Source: Thermomonas sp. (lineage in GTDB: Bacteria; Pseudomonadota; Gammaproteobacteria; Xanthomonadales; Xanthomonadaceae). Taken from it: a DNA stretch of 48,048 nucleotides. The DNA is taken from positions 1 through 48,048 of the forward strand of contig JAIMKJ010000019.1 in assembly GCA_020692565.1 (NCBI GenBank). The letters are read 5' to 3'. The notes below the pieces were generated by a model. That model was given only the letters and a program-made list of their open reading frames with translations, was not told where the DNA came from and made no database searches. Shown here one piece after another: positions 18,801 through 25,200 of this stretch (its first letter is position 1; the number at the start of each line of letters is the position of its first letter). The translations under genes were made by a program, and so were the position numbers.

Positions 18801-19049
18801 CGGGTCGGCCTTCCCGGTTATCCCTTCGCCAAGGAGCGGTATTGGATGTCGTCGGCGTTCGCCGGAAGCGCAGCGGGCAGCGACGGCCGCGCAGGGACGC
18901 AACTCGCGTTTGAGAAGGCTTCGGTGGGCGATGTGCCGACGTCCGATCGCACGGCCCAGGAGGCGGCCATCGAAGGCATTCTGGACCGCATCGCCGGCGA
19001 TTCCCTTTCGACCGAAGAAGGCGTCCGCCTTCTGAAGGAAATGGTGTGA
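3864..19049 (+). CDS. trans-AT polyketide synthase, 5061 aa: KR-ACP-KS-DH°-ECH°-ECH°-ECH2-ACPb-ACPb-KS-KR-MT-ACP-ACP-KS
   Basis: Central giant PKS subunit. The N-terminus (MKHELSDIYRALS...) is a helical docking element. Domains with key residues: KR about 60-480 (Rossmann GGLGGLG near 235, Lys328/329, Ser364/365, Tyr378); ACP Ser536; KS 633-1062 (Cys795, His930, His974); degenerate DH 1252-1496; crotonase folds about 1618-1844, 1854-2049 and 2084-2331; ACPs Ser2408 and Ser2526, each with Trp at Ser+6 (the beta-branching ACP signature); KS 2639-3062 (Cys2805, His2940, His2980); KR 3267-3730 of an atypical class; C-methyltransferase about 3790-4140 (ILEIGAGTGG from 3964); ACPs Ser4220 and Ser4332; KS 4425-4839 (Cys4582, His4717, His4757); docking tail 5030-5061. 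There is no AT anywhere. The first KR-ACP completes the upstream KS-DH, and the last KS passes to the DH that opens the next protein. The middle modules should add a beta-branch and then an alpha-methyl group. The start is ATG 3864 or 3879. Confidence 0.96.
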   Translation: MKHGRMKHELSDIYRALSTGALSQQDALARIRALKRVAETASADNAHAPTGTLLAETVWERTTARAGAAPARHRVLVCGLSHADAAQVQAALPECNCAMLEIDASATPAEAFTTVALAYVDTIRTLLQEKPQGRSVVQLAAADRDGAQLLAGLAGLIETAALENPDIVGQVLLLPADIRSDALIAHLRSDAADADARVLRYTHGARELRHWRFADESVARTDALNRFREHGVYLITGGLGGLGLLIAKDLLASAAHAKVVLCGRSALGDDGRAALDAIAAPGRVEYRQADIGDAAQTDALIAGILSDHGALHGVIHSAGLLRDDFILKKSAAQFSDVLRPKVAGSEHLDRATAALPLDMFVMFSSIAAWTGNVGQADYAAANGFMDQFAGWRNARVAAGERHGLSLSIAWPHWRDGGMKIDVASLRQLEKRTGLRSMDTDEGMRALQRSLALGRSHVMAMHGVPAEMHRALMPERTATAAAMVPIASTPTATPVAAPADLIGKTREFLRNEFSTVLKIPAQKIELKAPLEQYGIDSILAMSLTHQLEASFGALPKTLFFEYLSIEELAGYFARAHAPTLAGMFGVSAPMPPATAKQVATSAASALPVGRRRNRFLAASGDARDAAAPATFAHEAIAIVGLSGRYPESPDLEAFWRNLRDGRDCIVEVPASRWDWKAWYSEDRSVEGAHFSKWGGFIEGADEFDPRFFNIAPREARSIDPQERLFLQHAWMAIEDAGYSRAALQMPDAKGLPGQVGVYAGVMYGEYNLSGSLASIANRVSYFLNLHGPSLTLDTMCSSSLTALHLACQDLRLGRTALGLAGGVNVSIHPNKYTMLSGGQFISGDGHCQSFGEGGDGYIPGEGVGVAVLKRLSEAERDGNHIYGVIRGSALNHGGKTNGYTVPNPQAQAEVIRRALGEAGIDPRHVSYIEAHGTGTKLGDPIEIAALTRAFHEGSAAHGDDTGYCLIGSAKSNIGHCESAAGIAGVTKVLLQMRHASIVPSLHSKVLNPHIDFATTPFVVVQDLRTWVPPVRDGRALPRIAGVSSFGAGGANAHIVLEEYVASERVPARSDALRLVPLSARNSEQLEARARDLLAFLDREGDAIDARDLAHTLQVGREAMDQRVCFVVDGVPALRRALQAFLTGGDRAGDSSAGDRIHTGSAKQQRDARLAHAEDPAFQTRLERCIAERALAPLAALWAEGVEIDWHRLNDDAAPRLMSLPTYPFARERYWIAPATLAAPATVDAPVVAMPARLHPLVHSNASDLEEQRFLANFDGGQAPIIDGALPPLLALEALRAALALAIPASADAATNAPILRDIVWGAPMVPVDDAGLALGIAVLPRSAGAIDLELYRADGADEAVFAQAHARLSPDDASGLANDPYDFALLRATLRAQSVPQVEHVVALLIGDESMLAELHLPVDEATWLPPALAAALSALCACFGGAGFTPSSLGSLRTLAACPAQAFVHLRRDAGGALDIDVCDARGRICLRLSGLVGAQAPSVDAARIAPIASPALTAASVVPPAGIASASVESTTFESTAASLLSAPREIALVVGAVSNAPTFGPILPKPDNIALRPAIEVPHDPLPPKAKVALMPLTTDATTNATTPTVSKAVSPATGVRLFDLGDGLFSLSLESASLDTAIGALLRAIAHVRSAAEAHRAKALILDACGVDARSLNAQASDAHGTGFWRGDRAVFDDAVAQDLYAALAQLPIPTIAAVPGDADGAGLLLAATCDFLVLADDARLRLADADAAWLPSAAEAAFLRERFGPAAEPLLVGGEAHGAQALGLCSRFVPAAEVGAEARRIAADLGHTAPLALGLLKPHLARRLAPLAAALAPTQTVSLDALHSASDAAGRSLLITLGDGRGDCDAQSLLTDLKTVIAHAAATEQVACVVIASALEGFLPTLGEAEAADLIVEIDALLAVCPVPVIAALGTQADGAAWRFALACDTAVYARDGLYAASTLWSSPALARSTAALCALRLDGDLGRELQFASSAYTGAELGARIPALRVMEDGDTLAEAMRLAAFWGRWPRARIVEYTAAERARSAAVIAALPRDTAAVASESDANLIADDADAVVALRTEAVTLTLRNDGVALIEMHDRAAKNMFSQALVEGLKQAFANAIDAPGCRAVVVTGYDNYFATGGTLETLLAIQDGQAQFTDEKVFQLPMDCPLPTIAAIQGHGIGGGWSFGMFADAILLAEESRYLSPYMGYGFTPGAGSTLMFPARIGHDLARETLLTAQEISGHSLRQRAVSMPVLPRRDVLPAALALAHRIARQPRERLIALKRLWTQGLRDVREDAYAREVAMHAETFVDNAQTLRTIQGKFRAQQPATASAQATVEAVGATSDSTAAIAKPLPGAPVAVATTASLSATVIIDSIRTMLAQELFLKPEEIDDDTPFIDLGLDSITGVTWVRRINAEYGIEIEATKVYSHPTLQALGRLVIDAAGADRASVAASAPPLPSVSAPVAPSAPRPADPKTAPVVEDGARLGSVISQIRTLLAAELHLQADEIEDGTPFIDMGLDSITGVTWVRRINAQFGTAIEATKVYSHPTLNEIGRLVLREAEQAGTLPSPVSHPPRAMPPQPAPAIAARAVVASHARMPLASRRRRGQGVARIDAPQAGSSAVAGHASSATASIAVIGIAGQFPDAKDIDAYWVNLAAGRNCISEVAEMRWSLDEYFRPGAPTAGKTNSKWLGALDDYDRFDPLFFSISPTEAETMDPQQRLFLEACWHAIENAGYAPQSLSASQCGVFVGCGPSDYHQASQTLRLSAQGFTGAATSILAARIAYVLNLRGPCLSIDTACSSSLVAIAGACDSLNAGTSDLAIAGGVYVMGGPSMHVMTAQAGMLSTDGRCYTFDARANGFVPGEAVGAILLKRLADAERDGDRIQAVIEGWGINQDGRTNGITAPNEDAQTRLLQSVYRRFDIDPAGLQLIEAHGTGTRLGDPIEVAGLKAAFAPYTTQSGVCALGSVKSNIGHCLTAAGAAGVIKLVLALRERQLPPTIHYAQRNEHIRLENSPFYVNDTLRPWQPPAGARRRAAVSSFGFSGTNAHIVLAEHVPTVAPAVPDVLSQAGRVIVPLSARTEAQLRQQAERLGAHLRARRAAGEDLRLADIAYTLQVGRDDMGERLCLLVDSVDALSAALEDVMAGRGDPAVVFRGQVKRDRESLKLLMQDDDMRATVVGKWLRDRKFDKLADLWAKGLTLEWSAFYAGPGRPQRIALPGYPFARERYWLPLDDESAPVVAGAPASARAVASLPIPAPAASHDPLSYVNDWVECAREGIDASADHRNVVIVRNAACFGIDDALRAHYAARGDVRVTTLAFDDAADANAAPHALVDHLRALSNGVDRIDAFYFLAVDERDADPEDVGVLEAGQDRNEMLLLRLAKALKQEGMIGDSVDAWVVTVDNHPVDGRSARYWGAGASGLAYSLAQGNHLFRVRNLDLCSADLRVAADVAALVSALVREPASNRGETFKLQGGRRYRQEFCHVEWDDAAPTAIKHGGVYVIVGGNGIVGRIITRELIARYGAIVYWLGRSPADAERVRVALRDLARDVPLASDHLHYLQADALSEDALRAAIDEIKRRHAQINGAIFSGMVFGTENSIERTTEDEFRTILEVKTLGSRAFYAALRDETLDFLCYFSSGQAYAFSGAAKLSAYAAGIAFGDGFVRAIGGRARFPVGTINWGFWEAAVRERIEKLEGISTRSIDALSDDEGFGCFERFIGELQRGRLQQVLCMRAAPEVERLMQCSRSETLMLAGSVAPLRLEIADIAVDHAGIAERIAAHARHGLDALFARMLFRQLDRMVAAAGVSMPQSASALQRACGMSTKYLPWLRQSLDMLSVAGLIDVVDDVVRTWGGAEAIAQGDAAWVEWNARRSASLSDPDIRALTALVEECLERLPQILRGEVAATDVIFPNGSMDKVAGLYRNNATADTFNQIVAGTVAAYARERLRADPESRLRILEIGAGTGGTSVAVFRALAPYRHAIEEYAYTDLSKAFFLHAERDYLPDNPYIVCRRLDIERPIATQGFVPGSYDLVLSTNALHATRNIRRTLRHAKSALRRDGLLAISEMCASGLSTHLTFGLLDGWWLFEDAELRIPGCPGIDPATWQRLLQEAGFHSVLMPGAEAQTLGSQVTIACSDGAFRTAFAADGDAQVAALPATRPVAAQVAASRRARDAGDIAMRVREGVLDCLSVTLKLAVDAIDADMAFSDYGIDSILGVGFIDRVNARFGIDLNTAIVFEYPSVSRLSRHVAEAHADRIAFESTQIGVAEEIQADAVHALAAPRRIAAMDTPTFVRTAVLESLSATLKIAVDAIDADMAFSDYGIDSILGVAFIDRINDRFGIALNTAIVFEYSSVERLARHLMTSHAPQAEVAAQAAAVDPAPRAAAAPISMPASIKAEAGADLVSGRRGSVRTDATAEIAIIGMSGKFPKADSIAQFWRNLVDGVDGVDELPPHYLDQAVAFSPVKQKGKTRCKWGGILADRDCFDPLFFSISPKEAESMNPHQRLVMQESWNALEDAGHDPKRLAGSSTAIFVGAEPAGYIGNTFTGLSDAIVASRFSYALDFTGPAFVVNTGCSSSAVAIHLGCESLRNGESDLVLAGGVNACIHQDMLVRLDQIEMLSPSGRCFTFDKAGDGTIISEGVAMLALKRMDDAIADGDRIHATICASGMNQDGASNGITAPNGAAQEQLIVSVYERFGIDARDISYVEAHGTGTRLGDPIETNALVRAFRRYGDGIGWCAIGSAKSHIGHAAAAAGAIGVIKVLLSMRHRTHPKLLNYRDRNPLIQFDESPFRIVDSERAWDSPDGALRMAAVNSFGHSGTNVHLVLKEYRSAPRAPRSSLPQPVALPLSAKTPEQLRQRCAELLAYLRSADAPRDLEDIAYTLQVGRESMEERLGIAVASVDELIVALAAVMEDRAAHAAPAANVFRGQAKRNAAIHVPMAGDAAAALLERWCEGGGMDWNAAWAGRPQPRRVGLPGYPFAKERYWMSSAFAGSAAGSDGRAGTQLAFEKASVGDVPTSDRTAQEAAIEGILDRIAGDSLSTEEGVRLLKEMV
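7617..8349 (+). other. degenerate dehydratase (DH°) domain in the beta-branching module
   Basis: Residues about 1252-1496 of the 3864-19049 protein. The entry LHPLVHSNASDLEEQRF and the exit CDARGRICLRLSGLVGA align with genuine DH domains of the same cluster. The catalytic His segment (DHRxNGxxxLP elsewhere) reads IIDGALPPLLALE, and the Asp motif (HPSLLDSALQ elsewhere) reads LPPALAAALSALCACF, so both catalytic residues are gone. This suits a module that must keep a beta-keto group for HMG-synthase-type branching. The fold may survive as a scaffold. Confidence 0.8.
8716..10857 (+). other. three tandem crotonase-fold domains (ECH°-ECH°-ECH2) inside the PKS
   Basis: Residues about 1618-2331 of the 3864-19049 protein. 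Domain 3 (2084-2331) closely resembles PksI-type ECH2 decarboxylases. It has GYDNYFATGGT near 2136, IQGHGIGGGWSFG near 2181, GYGFTPGAGST and a His at 2309 in MHAETF, and it parallels the free ECH2 at 37129-37878 along its length. Domains 1 and 2 keep the crotonase core (PIPTIAAV...AATCDFLVLADDARL and PVPVIAAL...ALACDTAVYARDGLY). They have lost the Gly-rich oxyanion region (GDADGAG and GTQADGAAW) and the GYDxYFxxGGT segment. I infer two structural or degenerate copies and one likely active decarboxylase. Confidence 0.82.
11138..11173 (+). repeat. exact 36-bp direct repeat, copy 1 (first beta-branching ACP)
   Basis: This sequence encodes IEATKVYSHPTL at the end of the ACP with Ser2408. It recurs base for base at 11492-11527 in the next ACP, 354 bp (118 codons) downstream. 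The surrounding ACP sequence is also near identical, which points to a recent in-frame duplication or gene conversion. Confidence 0.9.
11492..11527 (+). repeat. exact 36-bp direct repeat, copy 2 (second beta-branching ACP)
   Basis: Second copy of the 36-bp repeat, in the ACP with Ser2526. Both ACPs read GLDSITGVTW, so the Trp at Ser+6 that marks beta-branching ACPs is kept in both. Confidence 0.9.
16491..16525 (+). repeat. exact 35-bp direct repeat, copy 1 (fourth ACP)
   Basis: This sequence encodes DMAFSDYGIDS around the phosphopantetheine Ser4220. It recurs exactly at 16827-16861, 336 bp (112 codons) downstream, in the fifth ACP of the same protein. Position Ser+6 is Phe here, so these are not beta-branching ACPs. 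Confidence 0.9.
16827..16861 (+). repeat. exact 35-bp direct repeat, copy 2 (fifth ACP)
   Basis: Second copy of the 35-bp repeat, around Ser4332. The tandem ACP pair follows the methyltransferase and precedes the last KS of this protein. Confidence 0.9.
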
Positions 19050-19205
19050 ATCCGGCGCACGCGGATCGTCGCGCGCAGCCGCGTCGATGCTCCGGGCCGG
19101 GGCGTTCGTTCTGCGTGCTTTCCTTGCTATCCCTTGCCGAGCGGAATGTCGGCGAGCCGGATGTCGAGCCGGCTTTCCCCGAACAGGACTTCACTGAGTA
19201 GGATC

Positions 19206-22200
19206 ATGATCGATTTCGTCGCATACGTCGTTTCCGAGTTGAAGCACCGCCGGCTGTCGAAAGCCGACGCGCTGGGGCTGATACGCCAGTTCGCCGCGCG
19301 CGCGCCCGGTGCCGCTGATCCACTGCACCCGCTGCTGCACGCGAATATCTCGGATCTGGAGCAACAGAGTTATCTGGCGCGCTTCGGTGGCGAAGAATCC
19401 TTCCTGCGCGATCACCGCATCCTCGGCCGAAAAGTGTTGCCCGGTGTCGCCTATCTCGAGATGGCGCGGGCAGCGGTGGCGCTCGCGGTGCCCGGGCGCG
19501 AGGCTTCGACGGCCATCGAAATCCGCAATGCGATCTGGGCGCAGCCGGTGGTCTTCCCGGATCATGCCCAGGTGGTGTTGTCCCTGTTCCCGGTCGACGC
19601 CGCGCCAGGCGATGCGCTGCGCGGCGACGGCGAGCGGATCGGGTTGGAGGTTTACAGCGATGCCGACACCGTGCATTTCCAGGCCCAGGCCGCGCTGTGC
19701 GCGCAGCCCGCGCCGCTGCGCCGTGAGCTGGAGGCGCTGCGCGCGCGGATGCATGTGGGCAGCATGGACGGCGAAGCGCTGTATGCCGGAATGGCGGAGA
19801 TGGGCGTGGAACTGGGCCCGTCGCACCGCGGCGTGCGCACCCTGCATCGCGGCGACGGCGAATTGTTGGCCGAGATCGTATTGCCCGATGCGGTCGCCGC
19901 CACTGCGGATGCCTATGTGCTGCATCCCAGTCTGCTCGACAGCGCGGTGCAGGCCGGGATGTCGCTGGCGATGCCCGCCGCCGGTACCGACGCGCGCCCG
20001 CCGCTGCCGTTCTCGCTGGAGACGCTGCGCTTCTTCGGCGCCTGCCCGCAGCGGATGTTCGTATGGGTGCGTTACGCGCCGGGCAGCGGCCCGGATGGTC
20101 GCGTTGTGCGTCTGGATATGGATCTGTGCGACGAACAGGGCGACGTGCGCGTCCAGTTGCTGGGCTTCGCCGCGCGCGCCATCGCCGCCGAAGGCGTCGC
20201 GCCCGCACCGCCGGCCGCGACCGAAGGCTGCCTGCTGGCCATGCCCGCATGGGAAGCGGCGATGCCCGCCGCCGAGCCTGCTGCCTACGCCGCGCGTCAT
20301 GTGCTGTTGATCGATCTTCCCGGTCGCGATGTCGCGAACCTCGCTGTCGATGGCGAGAACATCGAGGCCGTGGCGTCCGATCCCGATGCCGGGATCGCCG
20401 CGCGCTATACCGATGTGGCCGCCATCTGCTTCGAACGCGTGCAGGCGCTGCTGCGCGCGATGCCGCGCGGGCGCGCCCTGATGCAGATCGTGGTGCCCGA
20501 CGACGAGACGCATCTGCCGTTCGCCGGGCTGTCGGGTCTGCTCGCCTCCGCTGCGCAGGAAAACCCGAAATTCAGCGGGCAGCTGGTGTTCGTCGACCCG
20601 GCCACGGACGCTGCGTCGCTGGTCGCCGCGCTCGCCGCAGAAGCGGTCGAACGTCCCGATCCGCAGGTGCGATTCGGCCGCGACGATCGCCGCGTGCTGC
20701 GCTGGCGCGAGACCGAAGCGGCGCCGGAGCAGGCTGCGCCGCTACCCCTGCGCGAGCACGGCGTCTATCTGATCACTGGCGGCTTCGGTGGTCTCGGCAC
20801 CTTGTTCGCGCGGGATATCCTCGCCCGCACGGCGCACGGTGCGGTGATATTGACCGGCCGCGGTGCGCTCGATCCCGAACGCGAAGCCGCACTGGCCGCG
20901 CTCGGCGGCAAGCGACGCGTGCGCTATCTGCAAATGGATCCGGCAGACCGCGCACAGGTCGATGCTGCCGTTGCCGAAGCGTTGCGGACATTCGGCCGCA
21001 TCGACGGCGTCGTGCACAGCGCCGGCGCGATCCGCGACAACTTCATCCTGAAGAAATCCGTCGGCGAACTGCGCGAGGTGTTCGCGCCGAAAGTCGCCGG
21101 CACCGTGTATCTGGACGCCGCGACGGGTGCGCTGGATCTGGATTTCTTCGCGATGTTTTCGTCCGGTGTCGCTGCATTCGGCAACGCGGGACAGGCGGAT
21201 TACGCCGCTGCGAACGGTTTCATGGACGGCTTTGCCGTTTGGCGCAACGCGCGCACCGCCTCGGGCGGGCGTCGCGGCGTCGCCATCGCGTTCGATTGGC
21301 CACTGTGGCAGGAAGGCGGCATGGCGGTGGACGCGGCCAACCGCGCAGTGCTCGCGCAGGCCACCGGCATGCGTGCGATGTCCTCGGCTCATGGGCTGGA
21401 CGCCTTCTATCGCGGTCTGGCCGTGGGCGGCGATCGGCTGCTGGTGGTGGAGGGCGATCTGGCTCGCCTGCGCCGCACCTTGCTGCAGACCGGAGACGAC
21501 GCCGCATCTGCGCTCGTCGCGACCGCGACCGCGGCGAAGCCGGTCGCGCAGCAATCGGCGCCCGCGGTCGACGCGCCGGGTCCGGATGCGCCGGACGTGT
21601 TCGAGCAGACCCGGGAATACCTGCGCGGCCAGTTCTCCGAAGTATTGAAGCTCGCCGCGCACAAGATCGATCCGCAGGCGCCGCTGGAGCGTTACGGGAT
21701 CGACTCGATTCTGGCGATGGAGCTGACCGCACAGTTGGAAACCGGCTTCGGTTCGCTGCCGAAGACCCTGTTCTTCGAATACCAGACCATCCATGAGCTC
21801 GCCGGTTATTTCGTCGGCGAGCATGCGCAGGCGCTTGCCGGTCTCTTCGCTGCGCCGGTCGCCGTCGCGCCGGCGAAACAGGTCTCCGCACCGTTCCAGC
21901 CCGCCTTGCCCGCATCCACGCCATCGTCGGCGCCTTCTTCCGCCGGCAAAGGCCAGCGTCGCCTGCGCGCGTTGCCGCAGGCGGCCGCCGCGAACGAGCC
22001 GATCGCGATCGTCGGCCTCAGCGGCCGGTATCCGGAATCCCCCGACCTGCAGGCGTTCTGGAAAAACCTGCGCGATGGTGTGGATTGCATCGTCGAAATC
22101 CCGGCTTCGCGTTGGGACTGGCGCGACTACTACAGCGAAGATCGGACCGCGGAAGGCGCCCATTTCAGCAAATGGGGTGGCTTCATCGAAGGCATCGACG

Positions 22201-25200
22201 AATTCGACCCGCTCTTCTTCAACATCCCACCGGTCGATGCGGAAATGATCGATCCGCAGGAACGGCTGTTCCTGCAGCATGCGTGGATGGCGATCGAAGA
22301 CGCCGGCCATACCCGCATCGCCCTGCAGGACGCGCACGATCCGCAGCAGGCGGGGCAGGTCGGTGTGTACGTCGGCGTCATGTACGGCGAATATCAGCTG
22401 ATCGGCGCGGAATCCAGCCTGATGGGGCGTCGCATCGGTGTCCCGCAGAGTTACGCCAGCATCGCCAACCGGGTGTCGTACACGTTGAACGTGCATGGCC
22501 CGAGCATGACCCTCGACACGATGTGTTCCTCGTCGCTGACCGCGATCCATCTGGCCTGCCAGGATCTGCGCCTGGGCCGCACCCATGCGGCGATCGCCGG
22601 TGGCGTCAACGTCACCGCGCACCCGAACAAGTACCTGATCCTCAGCGCGGGCCAATTCATCTCCACCGACGGCCACTGCCAGAGCTTCGGCATCGGCGGC
22701 GACGGCTATATTCCCGGCGAGGGCGTGGGCGCGGTAGTGCTCAAACGTCTGTCCGATGCGCAGCGCGACGGCAACCACATCTACGGACTGATCCGCGGCA
22801 GCGCGTTGAATCACGGCGGCAAGACCAACGGTTATTCGGTGCCCAATCCGAAAGCGCAGGCTGCGGTGATCGGACTGGCGCTGAAAGAATGCGGCATCGA
22901 TGCGCGTCATGTCGGCTACATCGAAGCGCACGGTACCGGCACCAGACTCGGCGATCCGATCGAGGTCGCGGCGCTGAACAGCGCGTTCCGCCACTACACC
23001 CAGGATCGCCAGTATTGCGCGATCGGGTCCGCGAAATCGAATATCGGTCACTGCGAATCCGCGGCCGGAATCGCCGGTCTGACGAAGGTGCTGCTGCAGA
23101 TGAAGCACGGCATGCTGGTGCCGTCGCTGCACTCGCAGGCGCTCAATCCGCACATCGACTTCGATGCTTCGCCGTTCGTGGTCAACCAGACGCTGCGGCC
23201 GTGGGAGCGACAGACGGTCGACGGTCGCACGCTGCCGCGCATCGCCGGGATCTCCTCGTTCGGCGCTGGCGGCTCCAACGCGCATCTCATCATCGAGGAG
23301 TACGCGACCGAGGCGGTCGCGCGCGAAGTCCCTCCTGTGCAGGTGCTGGTGCCGCTGTCCGCGCGAACGCCGGAGCGATTGAAGCAGAAGGCCCGCGACC
23401 TCGTCGCTCATCTCGACGGTGCGGCTGACGATGGTAACGATGTCGACCTGCATTCGTTGGCCTATACCCTGCAGACAGGGCGCGAACCGATGGACGCGCG
23501 CCTCGCCTGCGTCGTCGATTCGGCCGCTGGACTGCGCGATGCGCTGGATGCGTACGTGCGTGGCGACGACAGCGGCGTGCATTGCGTCCACGGCCAGGTC
23601 GAAAAAGACCGTGACGGCATGTCGGTTCTCAGCCAGGACGAGGACATGCGCGAGGCGATCGACAAATGGATCGCGCGCCGCAAGCTCGCCAAGCTGGCCG
23701 ACCTGTGGGTGAAAGGGTTGGCGTTGGACTGGTGCAAACTGCACGACGGCGCGCGCCCGGGCCTGTTGTCGCTGCCGACCTATCCGTTCGCCAAGGATCG
23801 TTATTGGCTGCGGTTGCCGACCGCCGGTGGTCGAGCCCGCGGAAGCGCGGCGGCGCTGCATCCGCTGGTGCACGTCAACGTTTCGGACTTTCACGTGCAG
23901 CGCTACGTCTCCGATTTCCGCGGTGACGAATTCTTCTTCGCCGATCATCGTATCGAGATCGATGGCGCGCGCCGCAAAGTGCTGCCGGGCGTGGCGTACC
24001 TGGAAATGGTGCGTGCCGCAGTAGCGCTGGCCATCGGCGATGCGACGCAGTCGCTCATTCTGCGCAATATCGCGTGGTCGCAGCCGGTGCTGGGCGATCA
24101 CGGCGCGCGCGTGAATATCGCGCTGATGCCGGCCGATGAGGACAGCGTCGATTTCGAGATCTATAGCGATCAAGACCGCGAAAGCGCCGACGATGCGCAG
24201 GACGACGACGCCAGGGCCGTGCACTGCCAAGGCCAGGTGCGGACGACGACGATGTCGGCCGCTGTGGAACGCATCGATCCGACGGCGTTGCGCGCCCGGA
24301 TGCGCGAAGGCACCCTCGCGCCCGAGGCCCTGTATGCCGCTTTCGCGACGATGGGCCTGCACTACGGTCCGGATTTCCGCTGCGTGACTGCGCTGCATCG
24401 CGGCACGGGCGAGGCGTTGGCGGAGCTGGCATTGCCAGATGCTGCAGGCGATGGTTTTGCGCTGCATCCGGGCCTGCTCGACAGCGCGTTGCAGTCGGCG
24501 CTGGGTCTGGTCGCGGACGAAAGCGGGCTGGCAGGGCCGCCGATGGTGCCGTTCGCGCTCGACGAAATCGCACTGTTGGCGCCGTGTGCGCCGCGGATGT
24601 TCGCCTGGGTGCGCGATGTCGCCGGTGCCGATGCTGCCGATGGCGGCGCACAGGTGCGCAAGCTCGATATCGACCTCTGCGATGCCGATGGCCGCGTCTG
24701 TGTGCGTCTGCGTGGGCTCGCTTCACGCAGTGCCGGTGCGAGGGAAACGTCAGGCGTATTGATCGCGCGACAGGAATGGGAGGCGTCGACCGTTGTCGGC
24801 AATGTCGAACGATCCGCGGCGGATGCATACGATGGCGAACATCGCGTGTTGTTGCTCGATCTTGCGAAGGTCGATTCCCGGACGCTCGAAAGTATGCTTG
24901 CAGGCGCCAGCGTCGAGCGCATCGCGCTCGACCAGGCCGATGGTGCCTCCACTGTCGCCGCACGTTATCGCAGCGCGGCCTTGGCCGTGTTCACGCGCGT
25001 GCAGGCGATGCTGCGTCAACCGCCGGTGCGCAAGGTGTTGCTGCAGATCGCAGCCGCAGGCGAAGACGGCGATGCGCTGCTGGCCGGCCTGTCCGGGCTG
25101 ATCGATACCGCGCGCCTGGAAAATCCGCAGTTGGTCGGACAACTGCTGTTGACCGCATCGTCCACCACTGCCGAAACATTGGTTCCGCAATTGCGCGCGG

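Noticed and set aside
19155..19174. Hairpin AGCCGG/CCGGCT in the spacer between the second and third PKS genes, as a terminator.
   Set aside because: Only six base pairs, with no T-run, inside a co-directional PKS series.
19134..19205. Upstream in-frame ATG as the start of the third PKS protein.
   Set aside because: The added 24 residues look non-coding, while the docking helix and a GTAGGA site fit ATG 19206.
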